Shown here one piece after another: positions 25,327 through 32,240 of a stretch of DNA of 36,855 nucleotides (position 1 is its first letter; the number at the start of each line of letters is the position of its first letter). Source of the DNA: a virus; IMG/VR virus record IMGVR_UViG_3300042566_000110, positions 1-36,855 of that record; one strand, given 5' to 3'. The notes under the pieces are model-generated. The model was not told the origin of the DNA. It saw only the letters and a program-made list of their open reading frames with translations, and made no database searches. Both the position numbers and the translations under genes were made by a program.

Positions 25327-25988
25327 CAGCCACCGCCAGCGCCCAAGTCAGCGGTGATCTGAACACCAACAGCGGCAACACAAACTCCACCATCGACAGC
25401 GGCAACGTCTCCACCAGCGAGACGAAGAACTACAACGGCTCAGGTTCTGCGCCGTTCAGCACGCCTGTGCCGACTGCTGCTGCACCGACAGTCATGGGCG
25501 GCGGCGGCAATGATAGCTGTCTTATCCCGACGCAGAGCGCCTTCCAGATCAGCATACTCGGTCGCGCCAAGGGCAGCATGGAGCAAGACCCTGAGTGCAA
25601 TCGGCGCAAGGATGCGAGGCTGCTCGGCACACCGCAGGAGCAAGGCGGGCTGGGCCTGCAAGTCAGCGGCATCTCGGTCATGTGCGACAACCCGGCAATC
25701 TACAAGGCGATGGCTTTGGCATCAACGCCCTGCCCGATTTATAGCATTGAGACGGGCAAGCTGCTGGTAGGCCGAGAGGGCTATCTGGCCATGCGTGACA
25801 GGCCCCACATTTATGTGGTAGGATACGCCCAAGATCAGTCCTTCTGGGACACCTTCCTGATGATCGGAGAGGAACTGCCCGATGTCCTACCTGAAACAAG
25901 CAGCGGCCCTACTCTGTCTGAGCGTTTCCGCCGCTCACGCCGATCCGACGATGACGGACCTACAGGGGTCGGCCCAGACAATCCTTAA
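25275..25988 (+). CDS. Exported protein in overlapping frame (start uncertain)
   Basis: The frame is open from 25011, but the coding-like part begins with a signal peptide ending LLCLLTATASA before QVSGDLNTNSGNTNSTIDSG. No ATG precedes the signal closely, and TTG at 25275 is the nearest usual start. The mature part is Asn/Ser/Gly-rich, then has a Cys-containing domain (GNDSCLIPTQSAFQISILGR; SVMCDNPAIYKAMALASTPC). Similar exported proteins with an Asn-rich start are known in marine phages, function unknown. It overlaps the lipoprotein gene by 52 nt at the front and the next exported gene by 107 nt at the end. Confidence 0.6.
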   Translation: MLWRHAGCYGGALLCLLTATASAQVSGDLNTNSGNTNSTIDSGNVSTSETKNYNGSGSAPFSTPVPTAAAPTVMGGGGNDSCLIPTQSAFQISILGRAKGSMEQDPECNRRKDARLLGTPQEQGGLGLQVSGISVMCDNPAIYKAMALASTPCPIYSIETGKLLVGREGYLAMRDRPHIYVVGYAQDQSFWDTFLMIGEELPDVLPETSSGPTLSERFRRSRRSDDDGPTGVGPDNP

Positions 25989-26631
25989 CCAGCTTTCTGC
26001 GGCGCAGGGTCTAACGGCTGGCGCAGTCTACAGTGCTGGCCAAGGCGACATCCTTGCTCCCGGCATCATGCAGACGGCGACCATCACTGAGCAGATGCGG
26101 GTTGATTACAACGCTGATGTGCAGGGGGTGATCGACGCGACGTACTACAACGCCGAACTCCTGTTTCAGGATAACTACATTGCAACGATGGCAAATCTCG
26201 ATACGGCTGTCGATCAACTCGTTACCGCAACTGCGGTTTTGATGGAGGTGCAAGCGGTTGCCAACATGGCTGCCAACGCCGACACGGTGCAGGAGCAAAT
26301 GGCCGTGCAGGCCGTCTTGTCCAGCAACGACATGACCATCACGGCTGCGGACGTGAGCAACTACAATAACGCTCTCGGCGCTGTGCAGTCCTACGCCCGC
26401 GATGCTGGTGCCTTCTTGGCTGCCTCGCGCAACACGACCATGACCAGTTCGGTGGACAGCCTCGCGGCAACCACAAGCACAAGCCTGTACGGTGCTAATG
26501 TGGCCTATTCTGCCACGGCTGACATCATGAATATCAGCGCGGGGCAGGTCTTCGGCATCGGCCTGCAAGGGCTGCTTGGCGCTGACACTGTGACGCTGGC
26601 CGACGTGTACGCTGCGGGCTACGGTTCGTGA
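25882..26631 (+). CDS. Exported Ala-rich helical protein, 249 aa
   Basis: A Sec-type signal peptide is visible (SYLKQAAALLCLSVSAAHA, cleavage before DPTM). The mature protein is long, helical, and rich in Ala, Thr and Met, with no Cys. A ribosome site GAGAGGAAC precedes the ATG, so this frame is real although its first 107 nt also encode the C-terminus of the preceding gene. The last bases form a GTGA overlap with the next gene. It is probably periplasmic; function unknown. Confidence 0.7.
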   Translation: MSYLKQAAALLCLSVSAAHADPTMTDLQGSAQTILNQLSAAQGLTAGAVYSAGQGDILAPGIMQTATITEQMRVDYNADVQGVIDATYYNAELLFQDNYIATMANLDTAVDQLVTATAVLMEVQAVANMAANADTVQEQMAVQAVLSSNDMTITAADVSNYNNALGAVQSYARDAGAFLAASRNTTMTSSVDSLAATTSTSLYGANVAYSATADIMNISAGQVFGIGLQGLLGADTVTLADVYAAGYGS

Positions 26632-27059
26632 GCGAGGAGGCTGAAACCACTGGCCTGCGGATCGCGGGCTTTGACGTGAAGGGATGGTGGTTCGCCGCCG
26701 CCCTGCCCGTCCTGTCTGGTATCAGCGGCACGATCTACTACGGCTACGATGTGGTCAATCGGTTCTGGGGCGTGGAGGAAAGCGTTGCCGAAGTTCTGGA
26801 TGTGGTCAGCCGGGTGCAAACTCTTGAGCAAGCGATCCAAGACAACGATGTGCGCGGCCTTGCCCCTAAGCTGTCGGCCATCAGCACGCAGATGGCGGGC
26901 ATCCTTGAGCAACAGAAAGAGTTGATGGATCTGCGGTCTATGGTCGAGAAGTCAGACAGCGTCAGCAGCGGCCTCGCAGGCAAGCTGGAGAAGTACGACG
27001 CTGAGATCGAAGACCTGTGGAAAGCAATGGATGACCTGATAAGGAACCCGATGCAATGA
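26628..27059 (+). CDS. Membrane protein with coiled coil, 143 aa
   Basis: The GTG start is fixed by the GTGA overlap with the upstream stop; a GAGG-rich sequence follows rather than precedes it, so translation is probably coupled. One membrane span lies at about residues 21-42 (FAAALPVLSGISGTIYYGY). Long heptad-like helices follow (VAEVLDVVSRVQTLEQAI; LEKYDAEIEDLWKAMDDL). It could be an inner-membrane spanin-like or holin-regulatory protein. Confidence 0.65.
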   Translation: MSEEAETTGLRIAGFDVKGWWFAAALPVLSGISGTIYYGYDVVNRFWGVEESVAEVLDVVSRVQTLEQAIQDNDVRGLAPKLSAISTQMAGILEQQKELMDLRSMVEKSDSVSSGLAGKLEKYDAEIEDLWKAMDDLIRNPMQ

Positions 27060-27253
27060 GGACAGAACATTTTGTCTGGGCGGCCTTTGTCTGTGCAATT
27101 GTCGCAATCTTTGTCCTCTCCGGCGATGGCAGATACCGCTATCCCTGTCAGGATTATCGCAACTGGTCTTCGGCTGAATGCCAGCCGCCGATCTGCACCG
27201 CAACTCGGACCTGCCCGTCCGACCTAACAGGAGGCGTGAATGTCTCGGAATGA
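27056..27253 (+). CDS. Small single-span membrane protein, 65 aa
   Basis: The N-terminal span (FVWAAFVCAIVAIFVL) is followed by a short Cys-rich periplasmic-like tail (PCQDY, AECQPPICTATRTC). The first ATG forms an ATGA overlap with the preceding gene. The end overlaps the putative holin by 14 nt. Position in the lysis cassette suggests a holin accessory, antiholin or spanin piece. No family is recognised. Confidence 0.6.
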   Translation: MRTEHFVWAAFVCAIVAIFVLSGDGRYRYPCQDYRNWSSAECQPPICTATRTCPSDLTGGVNVSE

Positions 27254-27521
27254 TCCTGACGTGATGGAAGCCAAGCTGCGCTACACTATCGGCCTTGCCT
27301 TGGTGGTTATTTTGGGCGGCATCATCTTTGCCATCCTCTACAGCTTGGTCTTCGTGACGCAGCCTATGGGTGAGAGTTCTGAAAACGACCGCCGCTTCTT
27401 TGAACTGCTGGCCCCGATTGCCTCGTTTATTGTGGGTGCGCTGGGCGGTGTAATGGCTGCTGGCAATGGAAAGCAAAAGGGTGGCAACGATGAGCCGCCG
27501 ACACAGGAGTACACCGAATGA
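27240..27521 (+). CDS. Probable holin, two membrane spans
   Basis: The 93-aa protein has spans at about residues 15-37 (IGLALVVILGGIIFAILYSL) and 55-73 (LAPIASFIVGALGGVMAAG), separated by a short polar loop, and a charged tail (GKQKGGNDEPP). Its size, two spans and position a few genes before the endolysin fit a class II holin, which times lysis. A near-perfect GGAGG ribosome site precedes the ATG. The holin role is inference. Confidence 0.7.
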   Translation: MSRNDPDVMEAKLRYTIGLALVVILGGIIFAILYSLVFVTQPMGESSENDRRFFELLAPIASFIVGALGGVMAAGNGKQKGGNDEPPTQEYTE

Positions 27522-27757
27522 TGAACTTTGGAGACGCGCTTGCCGCGCTGAAGGACGGAAAGCGTGTTGCTCGCTCCGGCTGGAACGGCAAGGGGCTGTG
27601 GCTTGAGTTGCAGAGACCCGACGCGCACAGCAAAATGACACTGCCCTACGTTTACTTGAACTATCCTGCTGATGCCGCCAACACTCCCGGCGCGCGGGTT
27701 CCGTGGCTGGCCTCGCAGACAGACATGCTTGGCGAAGATTGGGGGATTGTGGAATGA
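27518..27757 (+). CDS. tad2: Tad2-like anti-Thoeris protein (DUF2829 family)
   Basis: The 79-aa protein carries the full DUF2829 pattern: NFGDALAALKDGKRVARSGW at residues 3-22, WNGKG, a LPYVYL strand at 42-47, and VPWLASQTDMLGEDWGIVE at 61-79. Characterised Tad2 proteins of this family bind and sequester the Thoeris signal gcADPR so that the effector is not activated; some also bind cyclic nucleotides. It starts in an ATGA overlap with the holin and ends in one with the next gene, so it would be made late unless another promoter exists. Family is confident; activity here is inferred. Confidence 0.85.
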   Translation: MMNFGDALAALKDGKRVARSGWNGKGLWLELQRPDAHSKMTLPYVYLNYPADAANTPGARVPWLASQTDMLGEDWGIVE

Positions 27758-27969
27758 TCGGACGCATGGTTGGAATGCTCATTGGCCGGAAGGCTAAGGA
27801 GAAGGTGGTCGATGCTGTGCTGGACAAGGTGAACCTGCCTGACCCGGTGGAGGCTGCAATCAAAGTTGCCGCCACTGGCAACGTCGGTGACCTGCTCGGT
27901 GGCATGGGCAAGGACGTGGCGCAGGAGGCTGTGTTGGGCGCGGTCCTGAAGAAGAAGCCTAAGAAATGA
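27754..27969 (+). CDS. Small basic hypothetical protein, 71 aa
   Basis: ATG 27754 forms an ATGA overlap with the Tad2 gene; a longer frame from 27703 is a shadow of it. The protein is amphipathic, Gly/Val/Ala-rich with a Lys-rich end (KKKPKK). The N-terminus (IGRMVGMLIGRKAKEK) could lie on a membrane. It ends in an ATGA overlap with the nuclease gene. No function is recognised. Confidence 0.6.
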   Translation: MIGRMVGMLIGRKAKEKVVDAVLDKVNLPDPVEAAIKVAATGNVGDLLGGMGKDVAQEAVLGAVLKKKPKK

Positions 27970-28367
27970 AATGGCTGGCCTTGCTCCTGCTGACGGCTGC
28001 GCCTGCTCATGCTTATGAAATCACCAGAGTGATCGACGGCGACACGGTAGAGATTGCGGTGGACTTTCTGCCAGAGCCTCTGCCGCCTAAGCTGTCGATC
28101 CGCGTGATTGGCATCGACACGCCCGAGAAGGCACCTCGCGCTCAATGCGACGCGGAAGCAGCTTTGGCTAAGAAAGCCAGCGCCTTTACAAAAGACGCGG
28201 TCGCCAATGCGCTTGAGGTCGATGTCAAGATCTTGAAGTGGGACAAGTACGGTGGCCGTGTGCTGGGCGAGGTCTATCTGGACCACCAGAGCCTAGCCCA
28301 AAGCCTGATTTCCGCGGGCCTAGCCCGTCCATACAAAGGTGACGCCAAGCAGTCTTGGTGCGAATAG
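27966..28367 (+). CDS. Secreted staphylococcal-nuclease-like (SNase) enzyme
   Basis: The 133-aa protein has a signal peptide (KWLALLLLTAAPAHA, cut before YEIT). The SNase motifs follow: VIDGDT with D24 and D26, IRVIGIDTPE with R46, D51 and E54, and YGGRVLGEVYL with R98. The residues matching the calcium and catalytic Arg/Glu set of the family are all present. It would hydrolyse DNA or RNA in the periplasm or outside the cell. It lies just before the endolysin. Possible roles are clearing host DNA at lysis or degrading DNA of competing phages. Confidence 0.87.
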   Translation: MKWLALLLLTAAPAHAYEITRVIDGDTVEIAVDFLPEPLPPKLSIRVIGIDTPEKAPRAQCDAEAALAKKASAFTKDAVANALEVDVKILKWDKYGGRVLGEVYLDHQSLAQSLISAGLARPYKGDAKQSWCE

Positions 28368-28377
28368 GAGAAACTAA

Positions 28378-29232
28378 ATGACCCTTCTGACCGAAGCCCA
28401 ACTTGCGGCCATGATCCCGACCAACAAAGAGGTTGGCGCCTGGTGCGAGGAGCTGAACAAAGCCCTGCCCAAATACGACATCACAACGCCGCAAAGGATC
28501 GCTGGCTTCGTGTCTCAGTGCGCCCATGAGTCAGGCGAATTCAACCAACTGATTGAGAACCTCAACTATTCCCAGCAATCTCTTGAGCGCGTCTTCCCTC
28601 GGTACTTCGGACCAGGCAAGCGCAACGCTGCAGAGTATGCTCGGAACCCTGAGAAGATTGCGAACTACGTCTACATGGACGAGAACCGCACCAGCAAACT
28701 TGGCAATACGCAGCCTGGGGACGGTGCAAGATTTATTGGCCGAGGTCTTAAGCAATTGACCGGGCGTGACAACTACACTCGCTTTGCCAAAGACTACGAC
28801 ATGACAGCGGAGCAAGCCGCCGAATGGTTGGAGACTAAGGAAGGCGCATTGGCCTCGGCTCTCTGGTTCTGGAACACCAAGAACCTGAACGCAGTTGCTG
28901 ACACCGGCGACGTGGTGCGGATGACCAAGATCATCAACGGCGGCGACATCGGCCTGGCCGATCGGCAAGCTCGGTATGAAAAGGCAATGGCTGTGCTGAC
29001 GGGCAAGATCCCCTTGCGTGCAGCCAACAGCGAAGCAGCTCCGACAGGTGGCACCCTGCGCCGGGGATCTAAGGGCGAAGAGGTCAAGCGCATGCAGGCC
29101 AAGCTCGGCCTGTCTGCAGATGGTGACTTCGGCCCAGGCACTGAGGCTGCGCTCAAGAAGTGGCAAGCCGCCAATGGCCTCACGGCTGACGGTGTGGCTG
29201 GTCCGAAGACACTTGCGAAACTCTTGGGGTGA
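28378..29232 (+). CDS. Endolysin: GH19 chitinase-like domain plus peptidoglycan-binding domain
   Basis: The 284-aa enzyme cleaves peptidoglycan to release progeny. The GH19-type catalytic domain covers about residues 1-210, with AHESGEF carrying the candidate catalytic E51, followed by FIGRGLKQLTGRDNY and MTKIINGGDIG motifs typical of phage GH19 lysins. A C-terminal peptidoglycan-binding type 1 repeat (GSKGEEVKRMQAKLGL and DGDFGPGTEAALKKWQ) occupies about 222-284. AGGAGAAAC precedes the ATG. No signal peptide is present, so release depends on a holin. Confidence 0.92.
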   Translation: MTLLTEAQLAAMIPTNKEVGAWCEELNKALPKYDITTPQRIAGFVSQCAHESGEFNQLIENLNYSQQSLERVFPRYFGPGKRNAAEYARNPEKIANYVYMDENRTSKLGNTQPGDGARFIGRGLKQLTGRDNYTRFAKDYDMTAEQAAEWLETKEGALASALWFWNTKNLNAVADTGDVVRMTKIINGGDIGLADRQARYEKAMAVLTGKIPLRAANSEAAPTGGTLRRGSKGEEVKRMQAKLGLSADGDFGPGTEAALKKWQAANGLTADGVAGPKTLAKLLG

Positions 29233-29237
29233 TGACC

Positions 29238-29384
29238 ATGAAAAAGCCTGGGCTGTATGCCAACATGAACGCACGCAAAGAAGCCGGCACGTCTCGCGAC
29301 AAGGACGACAGCACGATCGACAAGAAGACCTACTCGCTGATGACCCGCAAGGCTGGGCCATTCAAGGAGAAGAAGAATGCCTAA
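29238..29384 (+). CDS. Conserved small basic phage protein, 48 aa
   Basis: The start at 29238 is chosen because GGGGTGA is correctly placed; an in-frame ATG at 29232 overlaps the endolysin stop. The sequence KKPGLYANMNARKEAGTSR, then STIDKKTYSLMTRKAG, matches tiny Lys/Arg-rich proteins found near structural genes in many phages. Function is unestablished; a DNA-associated or virion component is possible. It overlaps the next gene by 8 nt. Confidence 0.75.
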   Translation: MKKPGLYANMNARKEAGTSRDKDDSTIDKKTYSLMTRKAGPFKEKKNA

Positions 29385-29679
29385 GTCTGCAGCCTGGCAG
29401 CGCAAGGAAGGCAAATCAGAAAGCGGCGGCCTGAACGAAAAGGGCCGTCGCTCCTATGAGCGTGAGAACCCAGGCTCGGATCTGAAGGCGCCGGTGAAGT
29501 CTGGTGACAACCCGCGCCGCGCAAGCTTCCTGGCGCGTATGGGTAACATGCCTGGGCCGGAGCGCGACAAGGACGGCGAGCCGACCAGGCTGCTCAAATC
29601 CCTGATGGCCTGGGGCGCCAGCAGCAAGGCTGACGCCAAGAAGAAGGCGTCTGCAATCAGCGCAAGGAATAAAGAATGA
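29377..29679 (+). CDS. DUF6321-like conserved phage protein
   Basis: The 100-aa basic protein has the family pattern GKSESGGLNEKGRRSYEREN, then DNPRRASFLARMGNMPG, then LLKSLMAWGASSKADAKKKA. This family occurs near late genes of many tailed phages, usually beside the KKPGLY-type small protein as here, and has no established function. AAGGAGAAGAAGA is the ribosome site. A role in virion DNA or head assembly is guesswork. Confidence 0.8.
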   Translation: MPKSAAWQRKEGKSESGGLNEKGRRSYERENPGSDLKAPVKSGDNPRRASFLARMGNMPGPERDKDGEPTRLLKSLMAWGASSKADAKKKASAISARNKE

Positions 29680-30437
29680 CCGACCTAGAGGCACACCATA
29701 GCTGGCAGCTCCACAAGGAGATGCCGTTTAACCTGCGTGCCTCTATGGGGCATGTGTCGAATGGCACGCCCGTCTTTGTCTACGGCAACAACCCAGATGT
29801 GCAGACAGCCGAAGAGACGATCTGGTATGGCGGCGGGATCTACCAGTACCCGGCATCCGCAATCCAAATGAAAGTGTCGTCTGACGACGCAGCGGCCACC
29901 AGCCAGATCATAATCAACGGGCTGGATGCGAACTACAACCCGATCACTGAGATGATCTCGGTCACGGGTCAGACGCCTGTGACCACGGTCAAGAGCTACC
30001 TTCGCCTGCAGAATGCCTATGTGATTGCCAACCCAACGGATGACAACATCTACATCGGTGATGGCACTGTGACGGCTGGCGTGCCGGCAACGGTGTACGA
30101 GCGGATCTACAACGGCCACAACCGCACTGAGAGCGGGCGCTATACGGTGCCGGCAGGTCGTACCTTCTACATCAGCCACGGCACGATCTCGCACGGGTCT
30201 GACAGCAGCAATGCCTTTATGACTGCACGCCTGATCTATCGGCTGCACGGGCTGCCGTTTCAATCTGCGGCGATCGTGAACCTGAACAACAAGTTCATCG
30301 ACTTCTGGTTTGATTACCCGATCGCGTTGCCTGAAAGGTCGGACATTGAGACCAGGGCATTCTGCTCTAAGAGCCAGGTGAACGCGGTGTCTACATCGAT
30401 CGAAGGCATCCTGATCACAGAGACGCAGCCGGTGTGA
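29676..30437 (+). CDS. Phage structural protein, 253 aa
   Basis: The soluble beta-rich protein has conserved-looking segments (ANYNPITEMISVTGQTP; FYISHGTISHGSDSSNAF) and ends SIEGILITETQPV. Similar proteins are annotated as structural in marine podovirus-like phages; their exact location in the particle is not settled. The start forms an ATGA overlap with the DUF6321-like gene. It is the last rightward late gene before the convergent junction. Confidence 0.7.
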   Translation: MTDLEAHHSWQLHKEMPFNLRASMGHVSNGTPVFVYGNNPDVQTAEETIWYGGGIYQYPASAIQMKVSSDDAAATSQIIINGLDANYNPITEMISVTGQTPVTTVKSYLRLQNAYVIANPTDDNIYIGDGTVTAGVPATVYERIYNGHNRTESGRYTVPAGRTFYISHGTISHGSDSSNAFMTARLIYRLHGLPFQSAAIVNLNNKFIDFWFDYPIALPERSDIETRAFCSKSQVNAVSTSIEGILITETQPV

Positions 30438-30439
30438 TG

Positions 30440-30531
30440 TCGCGAGGGGCGCTGATGGTGGATGATAAGCCGTAGCGCAGTCTGATCTTCGACCAATACA
30501 AAACCGCAGGTTCCGTATGCGCCCCTCGCGA
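30440..30531. terminator. 13-bp inverted repeat at convergent junction, probable bidirectional terminator
   Basis: TCGCGAGGGGCGC (30440-30452) and GCGCCCCTCGCGA (30519-30531) are exact reverse complements with a 66-nt spacer. Inside it ATAC/GTAT and AACC/GGTT form a nested hairpin (30496-30518). A TAGTTTT follows on the right. It lies between the stops of the rightward late operon (30437) and the leftward operon (30545), so bidirectional termination is the simplest reading. Confidence 0.6.
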
Positions 30532-30544
30532 TAGTTTTAGCTGG

Positions 30545-30865
30545 TCACTCTGTGGCCTGCAATCGCTTTCCGTTCTGGATCTTTTCAAGCGCACGTTCGA
30601 TCGCCCGAGGGCTGCACGACCAGGTCGGGCTGGTCTTGGGCTGGAGCGTCATGGCGTCAACGGCTTCCTTCCACTCGGGGCTGCGTCTCGACACCGCCTG
30701 CGGCGAGAACTTGTGCATCGGCAGCGAGATGCCGAAGCGCTCGCAGGCTGCGGTGACCGACGTGCGATGCACCCCGTAATGCCGCGACGTGGTAGTCGGA
30801 TCCCACTGCTTGGCCAGTGCTGCTTCCAGCATGTCTCTAGTAATTCTCTTTGACCCAAGGCGCAT
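30545..30865 (-). CDS. Small HTH-like protein, 106 aa
   Basis: This is the last gene of the leftward cassette. The N-terminal part (ITRDMLEAALAKQWDPTTTS) runs into RHYGVHRTSVTAACERFGIS, an apparent helix-turn-helix. The C-terminal half is basic and ends in a helix (PRAIERALEKIQNGKRLQ). AAAGGAGAG upstream of the ATG is a strong ribosome site. It overlaps the preceding gene by 29 nt. It may be a transcription regulator. Confidence 0.65.
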   Translation of the reverse strand: MRLGSKRITRDMLEAALAKQWDPTTTSRHYGVHRTSVTAACERFGISLPMHKFSPQAVSRRSPEWKEAVDAMTLQPKTSPTWSCSPRAIERALEKIQNGKRLQATE

Positions 30866-31025
30866 TCGCTCTCTCCTTTATTGCGTCGATGTCGTCTTTG
30901 TTCTGTTTAGCCATGTACTCTATCAACTCGAACTGCTCCTGCGTGACCCACCACGCAGGCAACTTGACGTAGCCCGCCAACCTCAACGCTCTCGCGCCGG
31001 GGCTGTTGCTGACTTCACGGGGCAT
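30837..31025 (-). CDS. Small hypothetical protein, 62 aa
   Basis: The product is charged, with PAWWVTQEQFELIEYMAKQN followed by DDIDAIKERANAP. The helical pattern with many acidic and basic residues suggests a small interaction protein. It lies 3 nt from the upstream gene. No family is recognised. Confidence 0.6.
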   Translation of the reverse strand: MPREVSNSPGARALRLAGYVKLPAWWVTQEQFELIEYMAKQNKDDIDAIKERANAPWVKENY

Positions 31026-31028
31026 TGG

Positions 31029-31337
31029 CTACACTTCCCAAAGATGCGGTTTGCCAGGCGCTTCCACAGTAAAAAAACCAAATGCGTTGTGGAAGTCATG
31101 CAAAGCGTTGATGTAGTCTCGAAGCCTCGCGTTCTCGACATTGGCCTCAGCCATACGCTCCATCATATCAATGATGCGTTTGGCCTCCTCTGCCCGCTCG
31201 TGCAACATGACCTTGAGATCATGCTTTGCAAGCCGCTTAGAAGGTCGGTCGAAGTAGACAGGATGCGGATAGGTGATGTCGCACAAGATTCGCTCCATCT
31301 CGCCTTTGGTCGTTCTGTATAGTTTTAGACTGCTCAT
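31029..31337 (-). CDS. Hypothetical protein with coiled-coil, 102 aa
   Basis: Helical heptad-like segments are present (KVMLHERAEEAKRIIDMMER and EANVENARLRDYINALHDF). The C-terminus (FHNAFGFFTVEAPGKPHLWEV) looks folded and hydrophobic. GGAGAGAAGGG gives a strong ribosome site, and the start forms an ATGA overlap with the Cys-rich gene upstream. Function is unknown. Confidence 0.65.
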   Translation of the reverse strand: MSSLKLYRTTKGEMERILCDITYPHPVYFDRPSKRLAKHDLKVMLHERAEEAKRIIDMMERMAEANVENARLRDYINALHDFHNAFGFFTVEAPGKPHLWEV

Positions 31338-31591
31338 CCCTTCTCTCCTTCAATCTCGGCCAGCGTGGCGCGCAACTTCAGATGCGCCTTGCACCGGGCG
31401 CAGCCGCACTCGGCCAACTCCGCCGTGGTGTCCTCGAAGGACGTGACCCGCTTTGCTATGCTCATCGCCTTCGCCAGATTGGCGGTCAGGGCTTCGATGC
31501 GGTCGGCGGATTGGCGGCACCAATCGCAAGCCTTGTCTTTGGTCGCGTGTATTGGATATCCGCAAGCGCCGCAGCAATTCTCATCACTCAT
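31334..31591 (-). CDS. Zinc-ribbon-like Cys-rich protein, 85 aa
   Basis: The N-terminus holds CCGAC and, 11 residues on, CDWC (C6/C7, C10, C22, C25), the four-cysteine pattern of a zinc ribbon. A second cluster (ECGCARC) follows later, joined by a helical middle (ADRIEALTANLAKAMSIAKR). Such small Cys-rich proteins can bind nucleic acids or host proteins. It starts in an ATGA overlap. Confidence 0.7.
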   Translation of the reverse strand: MSDENCCGACGYPIHATKDKACDWCRQSADRIEALTANLAKAMSIAKRVTSFEDTTAELAECGCARCKAHLKLRATLAEIEGEKG

Positions 31592-31749
31592 GTCTTCTCT
31601 CCCTCAAATACCTTCCGCCACTTGTAAACGCTCGGCACCGAGACGCGGTGCAGCGCGGCGGATTGCTTCACGCCTATGATCTCAGCGTCTTGGACGGCGG
31701 CTAGGCGAAGCTCGTCCGTCAGGCCGTAGTCTGGGTGGAAGTGGGTCAT
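31588..31749 (-). CDS. Small HTH protein, 53 aa
   Basis: This short gene is bounded by ATGA overlaps on both sides. The product contains LTDELRLAAVQDAEIIGVKQ followed by SAALHRVSVPSVYKWRKVFE, a clear helix-turn-helix of the transposase/IS-type or small regulator form. Alone at 53 aa, it is too short for a transposase. It may be a transcription factor of the cassette or a captured domain. Confidence 0.65.
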   Translation of the reverse strand: MTHFHPDYGLTDELRLAAVQDAEIIGVKQSAALHRVSVPSVYKWRKVFEGEKT

Positions 31750-31961
31750 CTCCGCCCCCGTTCCCAAGCCGCCCGCGACAGGCGGTTAGCCAGCGTGTCC
31801 ATGTCTTCGGTGCTGATCTGGCGGTTGGTGATGATGGCGTAGTAAACGAGGTCCATAAACCGCTTGGCTGGTAGAATTTGCGCGGCATTGTTAATGCCCA
31901 GTGCTGCTTCTGATTGGATGTCACGGTGCGGCATGACCTCTTTGCTTCTACGAAAGAACAT
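31746..31961 (-). CDS. Hypothetical protein, 71 aa
   Basis: A strong ribosome site (GAGGTAAGG) precedes the ATG. The product is helical and charged (RDIQSEAALGINNAAQILPA, then FMDLVYYAIITNRQIS). No motif is recognised. The last four bases overlap the next gene (ATGA). Confidence 0.6.
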   Translation of the reverse strand: MFFRRSKEVMPHRDIQSEAALGINNAAQILPAKRFMDLVYYAIITNRQISTEDMDTLANRLSRAAWERGRR

Positions 31962-31970
31962 TGCCTTACC

Positions 31971-32240
31971 TCAGTGTGCTGTTTGCTTGGTTGGGGTTGC
32001 GTCGTACATGTCTGCCGTCTTCCGCAGGCTAAGCGATATTGTTTTCTGGCTCATTCCATTGCTCTCGCCAAAGCAATAGATTGCGGTGATCAGCTCATGG
32101 ATTATTTTAGGTGTATCATCGATGAACGCGCTGTAGAGCGTCAGCGTCAGGGCGTACAATTCGGCCTCGCTCAACTCATCCGGCAGCGCTTCCATCACGG
32201 CTTGCAGGTGTTCTTCGGTCAGGTTGGGGCTGAGGCTCAT
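31971..32240 (-). CDS. Hypothetical helical protein, 89 aa
   Basis: The acidic helical product includes LTEEHLQAVMEALPDELSEA, then ELYALTLTLYSAF and KTISLSLRKTADMYD. Its all-alpha pattern is compatible with a small repressor-like or antirepressor-like protein, but no signature is present. It begins in an ATGA overlap with the gene upstream, supporting translation. Confidence 0.6.
   Translation of the reverse strand: MSLSPNLTEEHLQAVMEALPDELSEAELYALTLTLYSAFIDDTPKIIHELITAIYCFGESNGMSQKTISLSLRKTADMYDATPTKQTAH

Noticed and set aside
26952-28286. Long minus-strand frame of 444 codons
   Set aside because: It lies antisense to five well-supported coupled genes including Tad2-like and SNase genes; its composition is shadow-like.
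30442-30529. tRNA-like shape: 7-bp terminal stem, 88 nt, a GTAGCGCAGTC resembling a D-loop
   Set aside because: No consistent anticodon arm or T-arm (TTCRA loop) can be drawn and no CCA follows; the stem extends to 13 bp as in a terminator.
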